Of a stretch of DNA of 48,434 nucleotides, positions 34,418 to 42,835 are shown piece by piece. This stretch comes from an uncultured Clostridia bacterium (GTDB taxonomy: Bacteria; Bacillota; Clostridia; TANB77; CAG-465), in contig CANQYI010000004.1 of the NCBI GenBank assembly GCA_947628005.1, positions 144,042 through 192,475 of the forward strand, in the 5' to 3' direction. Every line of letters starts with the position of its first letter. Positions within the stretch are counted from its first letter, which is position 1. The position numbers and the translations under genes were made by a program. The notes under the pieces were generated by a model. That model saw only the letters and a program-made list of their open reading frames with translations. It made no database searches and was not told the DNA's origin.

Positions 34418-35871
34418 TGAAAGGAATTATTTTAGCAGGTGGAAGTGGTACTAGATTATATCCCGTAACACTTGCAGTATCTAAACAATTGTTGCCAGTT
34501 TATGATAAACCTATGATATATTATCCACTAGCAACTTTAATGGATGCAGGTATAAGAGAAGTATTAATAATATCTACACCTGTGTATTTACCAATGTTTG
34601 AAACTCTTTTTGGTGATGGACTTGAATTAGGAATGAGAATAGAGTATGCTGTTCAAGAAAAGCCAGTAGGACTTGCTGATGCATTTAGAGTCGGCGAAGA
34701 ATTTATTGGAGATGATAGTGTTTGCTTAATCTTAGGAGATAATATGATTTATGGTCCTAATTTAAGACAAATGCTAAGAGAAGCTACTGAGTTAAAAGAA
34801 GGTGGAGTTATATTTGGTTACGAGGTTTCTGATCCAACTTCATATGGTGTTGTTGAAATAGATGATAATGGAAATGCTGTATCTATTGAAGAAAAGCCTC
34901 AAAATCCAAAATCAAACTTTGCTGTACCAGGATTATATTTCTATGATAATTCTGTTGTTAAAATTGCTAAAACTATTAAACCAAGTGCAAGAGGAGAATT
35001 AGAAATTACAGACGTTAACAACGAATATATGAAAAAAGGAAATTTAAAAGTTTTAACACTAGGTCAAGGATATGCGTGGTTTGATACAGGTACTCCAGAC
35101 AGATTATCTGATGCTGCAGATTTTGTAAAAGCCATTGAACTTCGTCAAGGAAATCAAATCGCTTGCCTTGAAGAAATAGCATTTAAAAACGAATGGATTG
35201 ATAGAAATAGAGCATTAGAACTTGCTAAAAAATATGCAAAAACTGATTATGGTAAATACATAAATAAGGTAGTAAAATCAGCTAAAGTAGAAAATAAAAA
35301 ATTTAAAAGAATAGATACATCAATAGATGGAGTTTATATTATTGAACCAACAATATTTGGAGATGAGAGAGGCTACTTTATGGAAACATATAGTAAAGAA
35401 GCCTTTGAAGAAATAGGAATTAATAATATATTTGTACAAGATAATAAATCAAAATCTAAGAAAGGTGTATTAAGAGGACTACATTTCCAAAAAGAAAATA
35501 CTCAGGCAAAACTTGTAAGTGTTTCTAAGGGAGAAGTATTTGATGTTGCAGTAGATTTAAGACCAGGTAGTAAAACTTATGGTAAATGGGAAGGCGTTAT
35601 ACTTTCAGATGAAAATCATAAGATGTTTATGATACCAAGAGGATTTGCACATGGATTCTTAGTTTTATCTGATGAAGCTGAATTTTCTTATAAATGTGAT
35701 GATGTATATAATCATTCAGCTGAAGGTGGATTAAAATGGGACGATCCAGAAGTAGGAATTAAATGGCCAACAGAAGGCTTAAAACAAGATTCACTTATAT
35801 TATCTGAAAAAGATCAAAAATGGCCTTCACTAGATGAATTACGAAAAACGGATTTATTTAAAAATTTATAA
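34417..35871 (+). CDS. Fused glucose-1-phosphate thymidylyltransferase (RmlA) and dTDP-4-dehydrorhamnose 3,5-epimerase (RmlC)
   Basis: Residues 1 to about 290 are RmlA: ILAGGSGTRLYPVTLAVSKQ, PVYDKPMIYYPLATLMDAGI, LGDNMIYG, EEKPQNPKS and WFDTGT. Residues about 297-484 are RmlC: GVYIIEPTIFGDERGYFMET, GVLRGLHFQ with the catalytic His, DVAVDLRPGSKTYG and EFSYKCDDVYNH with the catalytic Tyr. The linker is short and Lys-rich. The two enzymes are normally separate; here one chain does the first and third steps of rhamnose activation. Frame and codon use are continuous. Starts at TAATG with rmlD. Confidence 0.95.
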   Translation: MKGIILAGGSGTRLYPVTLAVSKQLLPVYDKPMIYYPLATLMDAGIREVLIISTPVYLPMFETLFGDGLELGMRIEYAVQEKPVGLADAFRVGEEFIGDDSVCLILGDNMIYGPNLRQMLREATELKEGGVIFGYEVSDPTSYGVVEIDDNGNAVSIEEKPQNPKSNFAVPGLYFYDNSVVKIAKTIKPSARGELEITDVNNEYMKKGNLKVLTLGQGYAWFDTGTPDRLSDAADFVKAIELRQGNQIACLEEIAFKNEWIDRNRALELAKKYAKTDYGKYINKVVKSAKVENKKFKRIDTSIDGVYIIEPTIFGDERGYFMETYSKEAFEEIGINNIFVQDNKSKSKKGVLRGLHFQKENTQAKLVSVSKGEVFDVAVDLRPGSKTYGKWEGVILSDENHKMFMIPRGFAHGFLVLSDEAEFSYKCDDVYNHSAEGGLKWDDPEVGIKWPTEGLKQDSLILSEKDQKWPSLDELRKTDLFKNL

Positions 35872-35876
35872 ATTTC

Positions 35877-35904
35877 AAATCGAGCTTTAGGCTCGATTTT
35901 TTTA
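35877..35904 (+). terminator. Terminator after the rmlA-rmlC fusion
   Basis: AAATCGAGC (35877-35885), TTTAG loop, GCTCGATTT (35891-35899), then TTTT. Confidence 0.85.
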
Positions 35905-35927
35905 TATTTGATAAAATTTTAATTTTC

Positions 35928-35956
35928 TTGACATATTAAAAAATATAATATATAAT
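35928..35956 (+). promoter_or_regulatory. Perfect consensus sigma-A promoter for rmlB
   Basis: TTGACA (35928-35933), 17-bp spacer, TATAAT (35951-35956). Confidence 0.88.
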
Positions 35957-35986
35957 TACGAATATAAGATTTTGGAGGAAAGAATT

Positions 35987-36949
35987 ATGAAAAATATATT
36001 AATTACAGGTGGAGCTGGATTTATAGGATCTAATTTTGTAAATTATATGGTAGAAAAATATGGTGATAAATATACATATGTTGTATATGATAAAATGACT
36101 TACGCAGCAAATATGAAAAATTTAGAGCCATCTGAAGGAAAATTTGAATTTGTAAAAGCAGATATTTGTGACTTTAATAAAGTAAAAGAGACTCTAGAAA
36201 AATATAATATTGACGCAGTTGTTCACTTTGCAGCAGAATCTCATGTTGATAATAGTATAAAGAGACCACTAACATTTACAGAAAATAATGTTTTAGGTAC
36301 AAACTCTTTGATAGAGGCTTGTAAACAAGTTTGGGGTGAAGGATCTGAAAATAGATTCGTTCACGTATCTACTGATGAAGTTTATGGTACATTAAAAGAT
36401 GGAGATGGAATGTTTGTTGAAACATTGCCTCTTGCACCAAATAGTCCATATTCTGCTTCAAAAGCAGGATCTGATCTTGTAATTAGAGCTTACTTTGAAA
36501 CATTTAAGATGAATGTTTGTATAACTAGATGTTCTAATAATTATGGCCCAAATCAATATGAAGAAAAATTAATTCCACTTATGATAAAAAAAGCAAAAGC
36601 ATCTGAAAAATTACCAGTATACGGTACAGGAAATAATATTCGTGATTGGTTATTTGTAAAAGATCACTGTAGTGCTATAGATACTGTTCTACATAATGGT
36701 AAAAAAGGTGAAATTTATAATGTAGGTGGAAATAACGAAAAAACAAATATTGAAATTGTAAAAACTATATTGAAACAATTAGGAAAATCTGAAGATTTAA
36801 TAACATTTGTTGAAGATAGAAAAGGACATGACTATAGATATGCTATAGATTCTTCTAAGATAAAAAGAGAGCTTGGTTGGGAACCTTCTGTTACTTTAGA
36901 GGAAGGATTAAAGCAAACTATAGAATGGTACGCAAATAAAGATTATTAA
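35987..36949 (+). CDS. rmlB: dTDP-glucose 4,6-dehydratase
   Basis: Second step of dTDP-L-rhamnose synthesis, NAD-dependent. Motifs: ILITGGAGFIGSNFV, HFAAESHVDNSI, STDEVYG with the catalytic Asp-Glu, and YSASKA with Tyr/Lys; RCSNNYGPNQ is family-typical. 320 residues. The start is ATG 35987 after TTGGAGGAA; the TTG at 35972 is part of that SD. Transcribed on its own, apart from rmlD/rmlAC. Confidence 0.96.
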   Translation: MKNILITGGAGFIGSNFVNYMVEKYGDKYTYVVYDKMTYAANMKNLEPSEGKFEFVKADICDFNKVKETLEKYNIDAVVHFAAESHVDNSIKRPLTFTENNVLGTNSLIEACKQVWGEGSENRFVHVSTDEVYGTLKDGDGMFVETLPLAPNSPYSASKAGSDLVIRAYFETFKMNVCITRCSNNYGPNQYEEKLIPLMIKKAKASEKLPVYGTGNNIRDWLFVKDHCSAIDTVLHNGKKGEIYNVGGNNEKTNIEIVKTILKQLGKSEDLITFVEDRKGHDYRYAIDSSKIKRELGWEPSVTLEEGLKQTIEWYANKDY

Positions 36950-36990
36950 AATAATATCCATCCATATAAAGGATGGATATTATTTTTTAT
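36950..36990 (+). terminator. Strong terminator after rmlB
   Basis: AATAATATCCATCC (36950-36963) pairs with GGATGGATATTATT (36971-36984), 14 bp perfect, then TTTT. The T-run merges into a tandem repeat. Confidence 0.9.
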
Positions 36991-37021
36991 TTCTTTTTTA
37001 TTTCTTTTTTATTTCTTTTTT
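36983..37021 (+). repeat. Three perfect tandem copies of an 11-bp T-rich unit
   Basis: TTTTTTATTTC repeats at 36983-36993, 36994-37004 and 37005-37015, followed by six more T. It begins in the terminator T-run and ends just before the promoter of the next gene, so copy number could vary by slippage. Confidence 0.9.
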
Positions 37022-37025
37022 CTTG

Positions 37026-37054
37026 TTGAAAAAAGAAGTTAATAATGATATAAT
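37026..37054 (+). promoter_or_regulatory. Promoter for the deacetylase-glycosyltransferase-galE unit
   Basis: TTGAAA (37026-37031), 17-bp spacer, TATAAT (37049-37054) preceded by TGA (extended -10). Confidence 0.8.
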
Positions 37055-37083
37055 CAAATTGGTCAAGTATTTGGAGGTTTTTA

Positions 37084-37971
37084 GTGAAAAATAATAGTAA
37101 AAAAACAAGTATTGTTATAATTTTATTAATAATTATAATTTTATTATTAATTTTGGGCTTTGCTATATTGTCCAAAAATGTAAATAAAAGAACTTTTAAT
37201 GTTATTGTTGATGATACAAATGTAGATAAAGATAGCAATAATTCTATTAGTAAATTAAAAGAAGAAAAACTTAAGCCTAAATCTTATAGTGCAGTAATTC
37301 CTACATATATGTATCATTGGGTAAAAGAAGATACTGGTGGTTATGAATATCCTGAAATGATGGTAAAACCTAGTGAAATAAAAAAACAATTTGAATATTT
37401 AAATACTAATAATTACGATACTATATTTATAACTGATTTAAATGAAATATATAATTTTAAAAAACCTATAGCATTAACTTTTGACGATGGTTGGCAAGAT
37501 GTATATAACAGTGTTTTTCCTTATGCAAAGGAATATAAAATTAAGATTTCTATGTATGTAATAACTGATTTGATTGGTACACCAGGATACTGTACAATAG
37601 ATCAATTAAAAGAAATGAGAGATAGTGGACTAGTAGATATACAATCACATACTGTTACACATAGAGAACTTGCAACTTTAAGTAATGATGAAGTATATAA
37701 AGAGTTATCAGAATCAAAAAAATATTTAAAAGATAATTTAAATATTGATACAACAGTTATATGTTATCCATCAGGTTCATTTAATAATTCTGTAATTAAA
37801 ATTGCAGAGGATCTTGGATATACCTACGGACTTGCGATGGACGGTGGAATATATTATACTAATAGATCTGATAAAATGGAGATTACAAGAATTTTTCTAA
37901 CAAGATCAATGAGTCTTCAAACTTTTATAAATTATTCTTCAAATGCTAATGTTGTTGTTAATTGGGAGTAA
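37084..37971 (+). CDS. Membrane-anchored polysaccharide deacetylase (NodB domain)
   Basis: Carbohydrate esterase family 4 type. N-terminal membrane anchor (about 9-27), then a short linker and the NodB domain: IALTFDDGWQDVY with the catalytic and metal Asp pair, SHTVTH with the two metal His, and the later CYPSGSFNNSV block. Substrate cannot be read; peptidoglycan or a surface polysaccharide fits the neighbours. GTG start at 37084 after TTGGAGG. The next gene starts 2 nt after the stop. Confidence 0.9.
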   Translation: MKNNSKKTSIVIILLIIIILLLILGFAILSKNVNKRTFNVIVDDTNVDKDSNNSISKLKEEKLKPKSYSAVIPTYMYHWVKEDTGGYEYPEMMVKPSEIKKQFEYLNTNNYDTIFITDLNEIYNFKKPIALTFDDGWQDVYNSVFPYAKEYKIKISMYVITDLIGTPGYCTIDQLKEMRDSGLVDIQSHTVTHRELATLSNDEVYKELSESKKYLKDNLNIDTTVICYPSGSFNNSVIKIAEDLGYTYGLAMDGGIYYTNRSDKMEITRIFLTRSMSLQTFINYSSNANVVVNWE

Positions 37972-37972
37972 T

Positions 37973-38866
37973 ATGGATAAAAAAGTAGCAATCATAATAT
38001 TAAATTATAACGACTCTGAAAATACTATAAGATATGTAAATGAAATATCAAAGTATGATATTTTAAATAAAATAGTAATTGTCGATAATCATTCAAATAA
38101 AGAAAATGAATATGAAAAGTTATTAAAACTTGCTTCTGATAAAGTAGATGTTATTAGATCAGATAAAAATGGTGGTTATTCTTATGGAAATAATTATGGA
38201 TTAAAATACTTGGAAAGAAAAAATTTACAATTAGACTATGTAATAATTTCTAATTCTGATATTTCTGTAGAAGAAAACGCTATCAAAGAATGTATTGAAT
38301 TCTTAAAATCTAATAAAAATGCTGCAATTGTAGCGCCTCGAATGTATTATGTCGATGGCCCTGCAAGACGCTCTGCTTGGAAAAAAAGAACACCTATTGT
38401 AGATATAGCAAATTCTACTCGTTTAACTGAGCTTATTTTATTTCCTATATTTAAGTTAGCAGAATATGGGAAAAAAGATTTTGAAAATAAAATAACTAAA
38501 GTAGATAATATATCTGGAGCATTTTTTGTAGCAGATTATAAAAAATTTAAAGAAATTGACTTTTTTGATGAAAATGTATTTTTATTTTATGAAGAAGATA
38601 TCTTAGGTTACAAGTTTTCTAAGTTAGGTTATGAAATTTATAGTATAAATGACATTAAATTTATTCATTATGACAGTAGGACTATTGGGAAAATAATGAA
38701 TATGTTTAAAAAACAAGATATATTATTTGATAGTAGAAAGTATTTCCAAAAGGTATATAATAAAGCAAATTTTTTAGAAATTTTTATACTTAATATTCTA
38801 AGATATATAAGAAAATTTGAGTTAATATTTGAAGTACCAATTAGAAAAATTACATCAAAAAAATAA
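37973..38866 (+). CDS. Family 2 glycosyltransferase, rhamnosyltransferase-like
   Basis: GT-A fold: [18 protein letters not shown] at the N terminus, [19 protein letters not shown], the acceptor of the DxD type in ISNSDIS, and [20 protein letters not shown], which resembles rhamnosyltransferases. No membrane segments of note; the basic C terminus may lie at the membrane. The start is ATG 37973 with GGGAG 4 nt upstream; the ATG at 37943 lies within the deacetylase gene. Next to rhamnose genes, so dTDP-rhamnose is a likely donor, by inference. Confidence 0.85.
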   Translation: MDKKVAIIILNYNDSENTIRYVNEISKYDILNKIVIVDNHSNKENEYEKLLKLASDKVDVIRSDKNGGYSYGNNYGLKYLERKNLQLDYVIISNSDISVEENAIKECIEFLKSNKNAAIVAPRMYYVDGPARRSAWKKRTPIVDIANSTRLTELILFPIFKLAEYGKKDFENKITKVDNISGAFFVADYKKFKEIDFFDENVFLFYEEDILGYKFSKLGYEIYSINDIKFIHYDSRTIGKIMNMFKKQDILFDSRKYFQKVYNKANFLEIFILNILRYIRKFELIFEVPIRKITSKK

Positions 38867-38877
38867 GGAGGATTTTT

Positions 38878-39885
38878 ATGAAAAAAATATTAGTAACTGG
38901 TGGAGCAGGTTATATTGGAACACATACATGTGTAGAACTTTTAAATAGAGGTTATGAAATAGTAGTACTTGATAACTTTTCAAATAGCAAAGAAAGTGCT
39001 TTAGAGAATGTAAAGAAAATAACTGGCAAAGATTTTAAATTTTATAATGTAGATATGATAGATAAAAAGGCATTAGATACTATATTTGATGAAAATGATA
39101 TAGAAGCTGTAATAGATTTTGCTGCATATAAAGCAGTAGGCGAATCTGTAGAAAAACCAGTTGAGTATTATACAAATAATGTCTCTACTGTACTTAATCT
39201 ACTTGACAGAATGAAAGCACATAACGTAAAAAAAATAGTATTTAGTTCTTCAGCAACTGTATATGGTGATCCAAAAGTTGTTCCAATTACTGAAGAGAGT
39301 CCTACAGGTGGTACAACAAATCCATATGGTACATCAAAATATATGGTTGAACAAATATTAAAAGATTTATATAAATCTGATAATACATGGGACATTGCAA
39401 TTTTAAGATACTTTAATCCTATAGGAGCACATGAGAGTGGATTAATTGGAGAAGCTCCAAATTCTATACCTGCAAATTTAATGCCATACATAGTAAAAGT
39501 TGCATCTGGAAAATTAGAAAAATTATCTGTTTTTGGTAACGATTATAATACAAAAGATGGAACAGGAGTTAGAGACTACATACATGTAGTTGATCTTGCA
39601 GTAGGACATATAAAAGCTATTGAAAAATTGAATAAAGAAGGAAAAGGACTATTTATATATAATTTAGGTACAGGAAAGGGGTATAGTGTATTAGATATTG
39701 TAAACACATTTGAAAAAGTAAACAATATCAAAGTAAATTATACTATTGCTCCTAGAAGAAAAGGTGATATAGCAACTTGTTTTGCTGATCCAGAAAAGGC
39801 AAGAAAAGAAATTGGATTTGAAGCAAAGAAAACATTAGAAGATATGTGCAGAGATTCATGGAATTTTGAGAAAAATATCAATTAA
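38878..39885 (+). CDS. galE: UDP-glucose 4-epimerase
   Basis: Interconverts UDP-glucose and UDP-galactose (or the N-acetyl forms). [41 protein letters not shown], the catalytic YGTSK and [14 protein letters not shown] are all standard for GalE. 335 residues. AAGGAGG precedes ATG, 11 nt after the glycosyltransferase. Confidence 0.96.
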   Translation: MKKILVTGGAGYIGTHTCVELLNRGYEIVVLDNFSNSKESALENVKKITGKDFKFYNVDMIDKKALDTIFDENDIEAVIDFAAYKAVGESVEKPVEYYTNNVSTVLNLLDRMKAHNVKKIVFSSSATVYGDPKVVPITEESPTGGTTNPYGTSKYMVEQILKDLYKSDNTWDIAILRYFNPIGAHESGLIGEAPNSIPANLMPYIVKVASGKLEKLSVFGNDYNTKDGTGVRDYIHVVDLAVGHIKAIEKLNKEGKGLFIYNLGTGKGYSVLDIVNTFEKVNNIKVNYTIAPRRKGDIATCFADPEKARKEIGFEAKKTLEDMCRDSWNFEKNIN

Positions 39886-39894
39886 ATAATAAAT

Positions 39895-39931
39895 AAAAAA
39901 AGAATTAGAGTAAAAATCTAATTCTTTTTTG
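39895..39931 (+). terminator. Terminator after galE
   Basis: AGAATTAGA (39901-39909) pairs with TCTAATTCT (39917-39925), flanked by A-run and T-run that extend the stem, ending in TTTTTT. Confidence 0.88.
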
Positions 39932-39941
39932 CTATATTATG

Positions 39942-39970
39942 TTGACTTTTGAGTGAAAAAATGTTATAAT
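39942..39970 (+). promoter_or_regulatory. Strong extended -10 promoter for the 40007 gene
   Basis: TTGACT (39942-39947), 17-bp spacer, TATAAT (39965-39970) with TGT before it. Confidence 0.82.
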
Positions 39971-40006
39971 TATAAGTGAAAATTTTATTTTAAGGAGGCC
40001 AAGATT

Positions 40007-41269
40007 ATGGCTAAAAAAAATGTTAATACGGAAATGAAAAAGATGTGTGAGTCCACTCAAACAATAATGGCTGCAAGAGAGGACTTAAAGCGGATCTATG
40101 AAGGTCCATTGAAAGTTTTGCACGCAAGTGCAGAGAGACTTTCACAAGCAACCGTCCTAAAACCAACGTCTTTAAGGTTTAAGTCGGACGACGATTCTGA
40201 CCTGCTGAAAATTAGACTTTCGCAGGTAGAGGAAGGTCTAAAGGCAGCAGAAAAGTTGCCTAAGGATCTTGCAGAAAATATAAAATTGTCCCTTGAGAAA
40301 GAACGGGACAAGATAATAAGTAAGCTTGATGATAACACATCTGTGCAAAAGATAATGGCAGATGTGAACCAAGGCTTTTTAGCCTACATCAAAGCTACCG
40401 AAGAGGCAGCTAAAATCGAAGAGATTTTAGCAAATGAAATTGTTGAGCTCAAGAAAATTTATGATCCGAAGGGACATGCAGAAAAAAAGGCCCTTGCTGA
40501 GACACTAAAGTCTCAGATTATAACTTTGAAAGTCTCCAAGGACAAACTACAAGATGACCCCGTAGCAGGGGAGATTTTGAGCGAAAAAGTTCTCTCTTTG
40601 GAGGAGGAACTGAAGGAAGTAAATTCTTGCCTCCAAATTTACGATGAGGCAAAGAATTTGCTAAATCCACTTCCTGCGATGGAAGAAAAGATCCCTCCTA
40701 TTACAACGGCTGTCTCTCCTGAGAAGGCGGAAAACAAGCCGCCAGTGGTGGAAGTTCATAAGCCGGAAGGAGCAGAGAAAAAAGCTCCCAAAAAGGAGCA
40801 TGAGGCGGAGCTCCTGGTCTTTCAGAAATTCTTGAAGACGGGACTTCCGATAGTAAACGCTATTGGAAGCAAGTTAGCGTGGGAGAACTTTGTCGAGAGA
40901 GATTATCTCGAGAAACTTAGTTTTAATGAGATAGTGTCTCTTTGCAGTTTCCTTTGCAGTGAGATGGGGACAAAGTTTAAGGTTGCAACTGCCTTCTATG
41001 AGGTTGTAATCAGCTTTTTGGAGAAGAGTGAGGATTACGGTGATGCCTCACTTGTTGAAAAGCTGGTCGACGCAGAGCTTATAAAAGAAGATCTCGTCGG
41101 CAGGACTCCCGTTCGCTTCAAGGACGCGGAGGAGTACTCTGCAGTAATCTCGGTCTATATCAATGACTATATTAATGGTCGAGAATTGACAAAGTACGCA
41201 GATAGCCGATTCATCTTTAATGATGAGGAGGCAATCAAAGCTGCGTACGCAGCAAAGGAAGTAGCGTAA
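40007..41269 (+). CDS. Unrecognised helical protein with atypical, GC-richer codon use
   Basis: 420 residues, no signal peptide or membrane segment. About 1-220 is helical and coiled-coil prone (RLSQVEEGLKAAEKL, LSLEEELKEVNSCLQIYDEA). About 225-265 is a Pro/Lys/Glu linker with repeated PP and KxP. About 270-420 is a compact helical domain with a few Cys and aromatic residues (VSLCSFLCSEMG). Codons such as CTC, CTG, CGG, CGC, TCG, GTC and GGC are common here and rare elsewhere in the window, apart from the gene at 20562-20813. Promoter, SD (AAGGAGG) and terminator look native. Function unknown; recent acquisition likely. Confidence 0.8.
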   Translation: MAKKNVNTEMKKMCESTQTIMAAREDLKRIYEGPLKVLHASAERLSQATVLKPTSLRFKSDDDSDLLKIRLSQVEEGLKAAEKLPKDLAENIKLSLEKERDKIISKLDDNTSVQKIMADVNQGFLAYIKATEEAAKIEEILANEIVELKKIYDPKGHAEKKALAETLKSQIITLKVSKDKLQDDPVAGEILSEKVLSLEEELKEVNSCLQIYDEAKNLLNPLPAMEEKIPPITTAVSPEKAENKPPVVEVHKPEGAEKKAPKKEHEAELLVFQKFLKTGLPIVNAIGSKLAWENFVERDYLEKLSFNEIVSLCSFLCSEMGTKFKVATAFYEVVISFLEKSEDYGDASLVEKLVDAELIKEDLVGRTPVRFKDAEEYSAVISVYINDYINGRELTKYADSRFIFNDEEAIKAAYAAKEVA

Positions 41270-41278
41270 ACTTCTTTA

Positions 41279-41313
41279 AGAGACACTTCAATTTGAAGTG
41301 TCTCTATTTTTTT
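41279..41313 (+). terminator. Terminator after the 40007 gene
   Basis: AGAGACACTTCAA (41279-41291) pairs with TTGAAGTGTCTCT (41293-41305), 13 bp, then ATTTTTTT. Confidence 0.9.
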
Positions 41314-41342
41314 ATTTTATTACATATATTTTAAATATAATG

Positions 41343-41371
41343 TTGACAAAAAATCATAAATGAAATATAAT
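41343..41371 (+). promoter_or_regulatory. Perfect consensus sigma-A promoter for the coiled-coil operon
   Basis: TTGACA (41343-41348), 17-bp spacer, TATAAT (41366-41371). Only the rmlB promoter in this window is equally good, which suggests high expression. Confidence 0.88.
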
Positions 41372-41398
41372 TTATGTAGTTAAAAGAGAGGTATATAT

Positions 41399-41566
41399 AT
41401 GGAAAATAGTTATCAAAATTTAGATGAAGATATGTTAATTACTTCAAGTAGAATTGATGAAGTAGAAAGCAATATAGATTATTTGCAAGATATTAATAGT
41501 TTAATATTAGAATTAAGAAGAATAAGAGAAGAACTTAATAATGTCCAGAATGGAGGAAATATTTAA
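41399..41566 (+). CDS. 55-residue acidic helical protein, first gene of the coiled-coil operon
   Basis: ATG at 41399 follows AGAGAGG; the stop TAA overlaps the next ATG by one base (TAATG). The sequence begins MENSYQNLDEDMLITSSRID and has heptad-like hydrophobic spacing (LILELRRIREELNN), suggesting a coiled-coil partner of the next protein. Codon use matches the genome. Not recognised. It is short but well supported by promoter, SD and coupling. Confidence 0.78.
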   Translation: MENSYQNLDEDMLITSSRIDEVESNIDYLQDINSLILELRRIREELNNVQNGGNI

Positions 41567-42786
41567 TGGAAGAAGTAATAAAAAAGTATGAGGAACTTTT
41601 ACAAGAAACAAAAGATAAATTAAAAGAATTAAATTTACCTGGAAATGGAGAAGTTGAGCTTACCGAAGATGATTTCAAAATGTTAGGAATGTCAGATTTA
41701 TATGAAAAAAAAGAAAAAATGGATAAAAAAATTTCTACTTTAGAAGAATTGCTAATTAAACATAGAGAAGAATATATAGATAAGATAAATTCTGATATAG
41801 AAAAGAGTAAAGATGAGCTTTCTGAACATAAGAAAAAATTAGAAGAAATGACTAATGAAAAAGAAGAAAAGGAATCACAATTAAAAGAATTAGCTGATAA
41901 AAATCCAGAAGAACTTACTGATGAAGAGAAAGAACAAATAACTGAGTTAACAAATGCTGTTAATGAATTGAATTCAAAAATAGAAAGTGCAAAATCTACA
42001 ATTGATACTTTAAATTCTAGAGTTGAAGAATGTGAAAAAAAATTAGAAGAACAACAAAATGCATATAAAGAGCAAACAGGTAAAGAATATACTGGCAAAG
42101 AAGAAAAAGAAGCAGAACAAAAGAAAGAAAATAAAAACTCTCAGAGAGGAAATAATGGCGTAGTTGCTGGTGGTTATGGAGTTCCTGCTCAACAACCAAC
42201 TGATTTAGTTCCAAAAGAAGATAAAGAAGATGGTTTTTGCAGAAGATATAATTCTTATGATAGTGATGTAGAAGTTTATTCTATGTTTTTAGATAATGTT
42301 CCATCTGTAAAGTGGTATAATAAAGCTTTTATAGGTAAAAAATTAAAAAATAAAACAGCTGATGTCTTATCAAACTTGAAACCTGAAGAAAAAGAAATAT
42401 TATTAAATATGTTTAAAGATAAGGAAACTTTAGCTAAATATGAAGTTCCAGATATGTATATTAACGCTGTTAAGGACAACCTAATACAAGAAAAAAATAC
42501 TTTAGATGAAGAAGCTGATAAAGAAAAAATTAAAGAATTAGATGATGCAATAACATCAATGTCTCTTATACTAGATGGAAGAAAAGCCGATAAAACTACA
42601 GTTAAATTTTTAAAAAATGAAGATAATATTCATTCTTTAGCAGATAAGAGCCAAAAGATAAAATGTGCTGAGAAATCAAAAGAAAGTATGGGGGATTCAC
42701 TAAAAAAAGATGTTAAAGGCGATGGTGAATATAAACCTGATGATAGGACAAAATCTAGAGAATCTAGAGGTAGAGATGCAAGATAA
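41566..42786 (+). CDS. Unrecognised coiled-coil protein
   Basis: 406 residues. About 40-175 is a long Glu/Lys coiled coil (KKLEEMTNEKEEKESQLKEL), about 180-225 a low-complexity region with Gly/Pro/Gln (GGYGVPAQQPTD), about 230-345 a folded helical domain with aromatic residues (VEVYSMFLDNVPSVKWYNKAF), and the last 40 residues a basic, Arg/Ser-rich tail (TKSRESRGRDAR). No signal peptide or membrane segment. GGAGG lies 10 nt before ATG, inside the upstream gene. Function unknown; a structural or RNA/DNA-associated role is possible from the basic tail. Confidence 0.78.
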   Translation: MEEVIKKYEELLQETKDKLKELNLPGNGEVELTEDDFKMLGMSDLYEKKEKMDKKISTLEELLIKHREEYIDKINSDIEKSKDELSEHKKKLEEMTNEKEEKESQLKELADKNPEELTDEEKEQITELTNAVNELNSKIESAKSTIDTLNSRVEECEKKLEEQQNAYKEQTGKEYTGKEEKEAEQKKENKNSQRGNNGVVAGGYGVPAQQPTDLVPKEDKEDGFCRRYNSYDSDVEVYSMFLDNVPSVKWYNKAFIGKKLKNKTADVLSNLKPEEKEILLNMFKDKETLAKYEVPDMYINAVKDNLIQEKNTLDEEADKEKIKELDDAITSMSLILDGRKADKTTVKFLKNEDNIHSLADKSQKIKCAEKSKESMGDSLKKDVKGDGEYKPDDRTKSRESRGRDAR

Positions 42787-42790
42787 AATT

Positions 42791-42824
42791 TTATAGATAT
42801 GGCTTAGGTCATATCTATAATTTT
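42791..42824 (+). terminator. Hairpin between the coiled-coil gene and the SDR gene
   Basis: ATAGATATGGC (42793-42803) and GTCATATCTAT (42808-42818) pair with one wobble around TTAG, followed by AATTTT. The SD of the next gene starts right after, so it may act as a partial terminator. Confidence 0.6.
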
Positions 42825-42835
42825 AGGGGGATATA

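Noticed and set aside
36983-37021. CRISPR-like repeat
   Set aside because: The 11-bp units are directly adjacent with no spacers and are simple T-rich sequence.
37040-37060. Operator palindrome at TGATATAATCA
   Set aside because: The symmetry is explained by an extended -10 box followed by ATCA; no second site or regulator gene nearby.
41535-42098. Long minus-strand frame (187 codons) opposite the coiled-coil gene
   Set aside because: Ser/Phe-rich product typical of the antisense of Glu/Lys-rich coding DNA; no SD.
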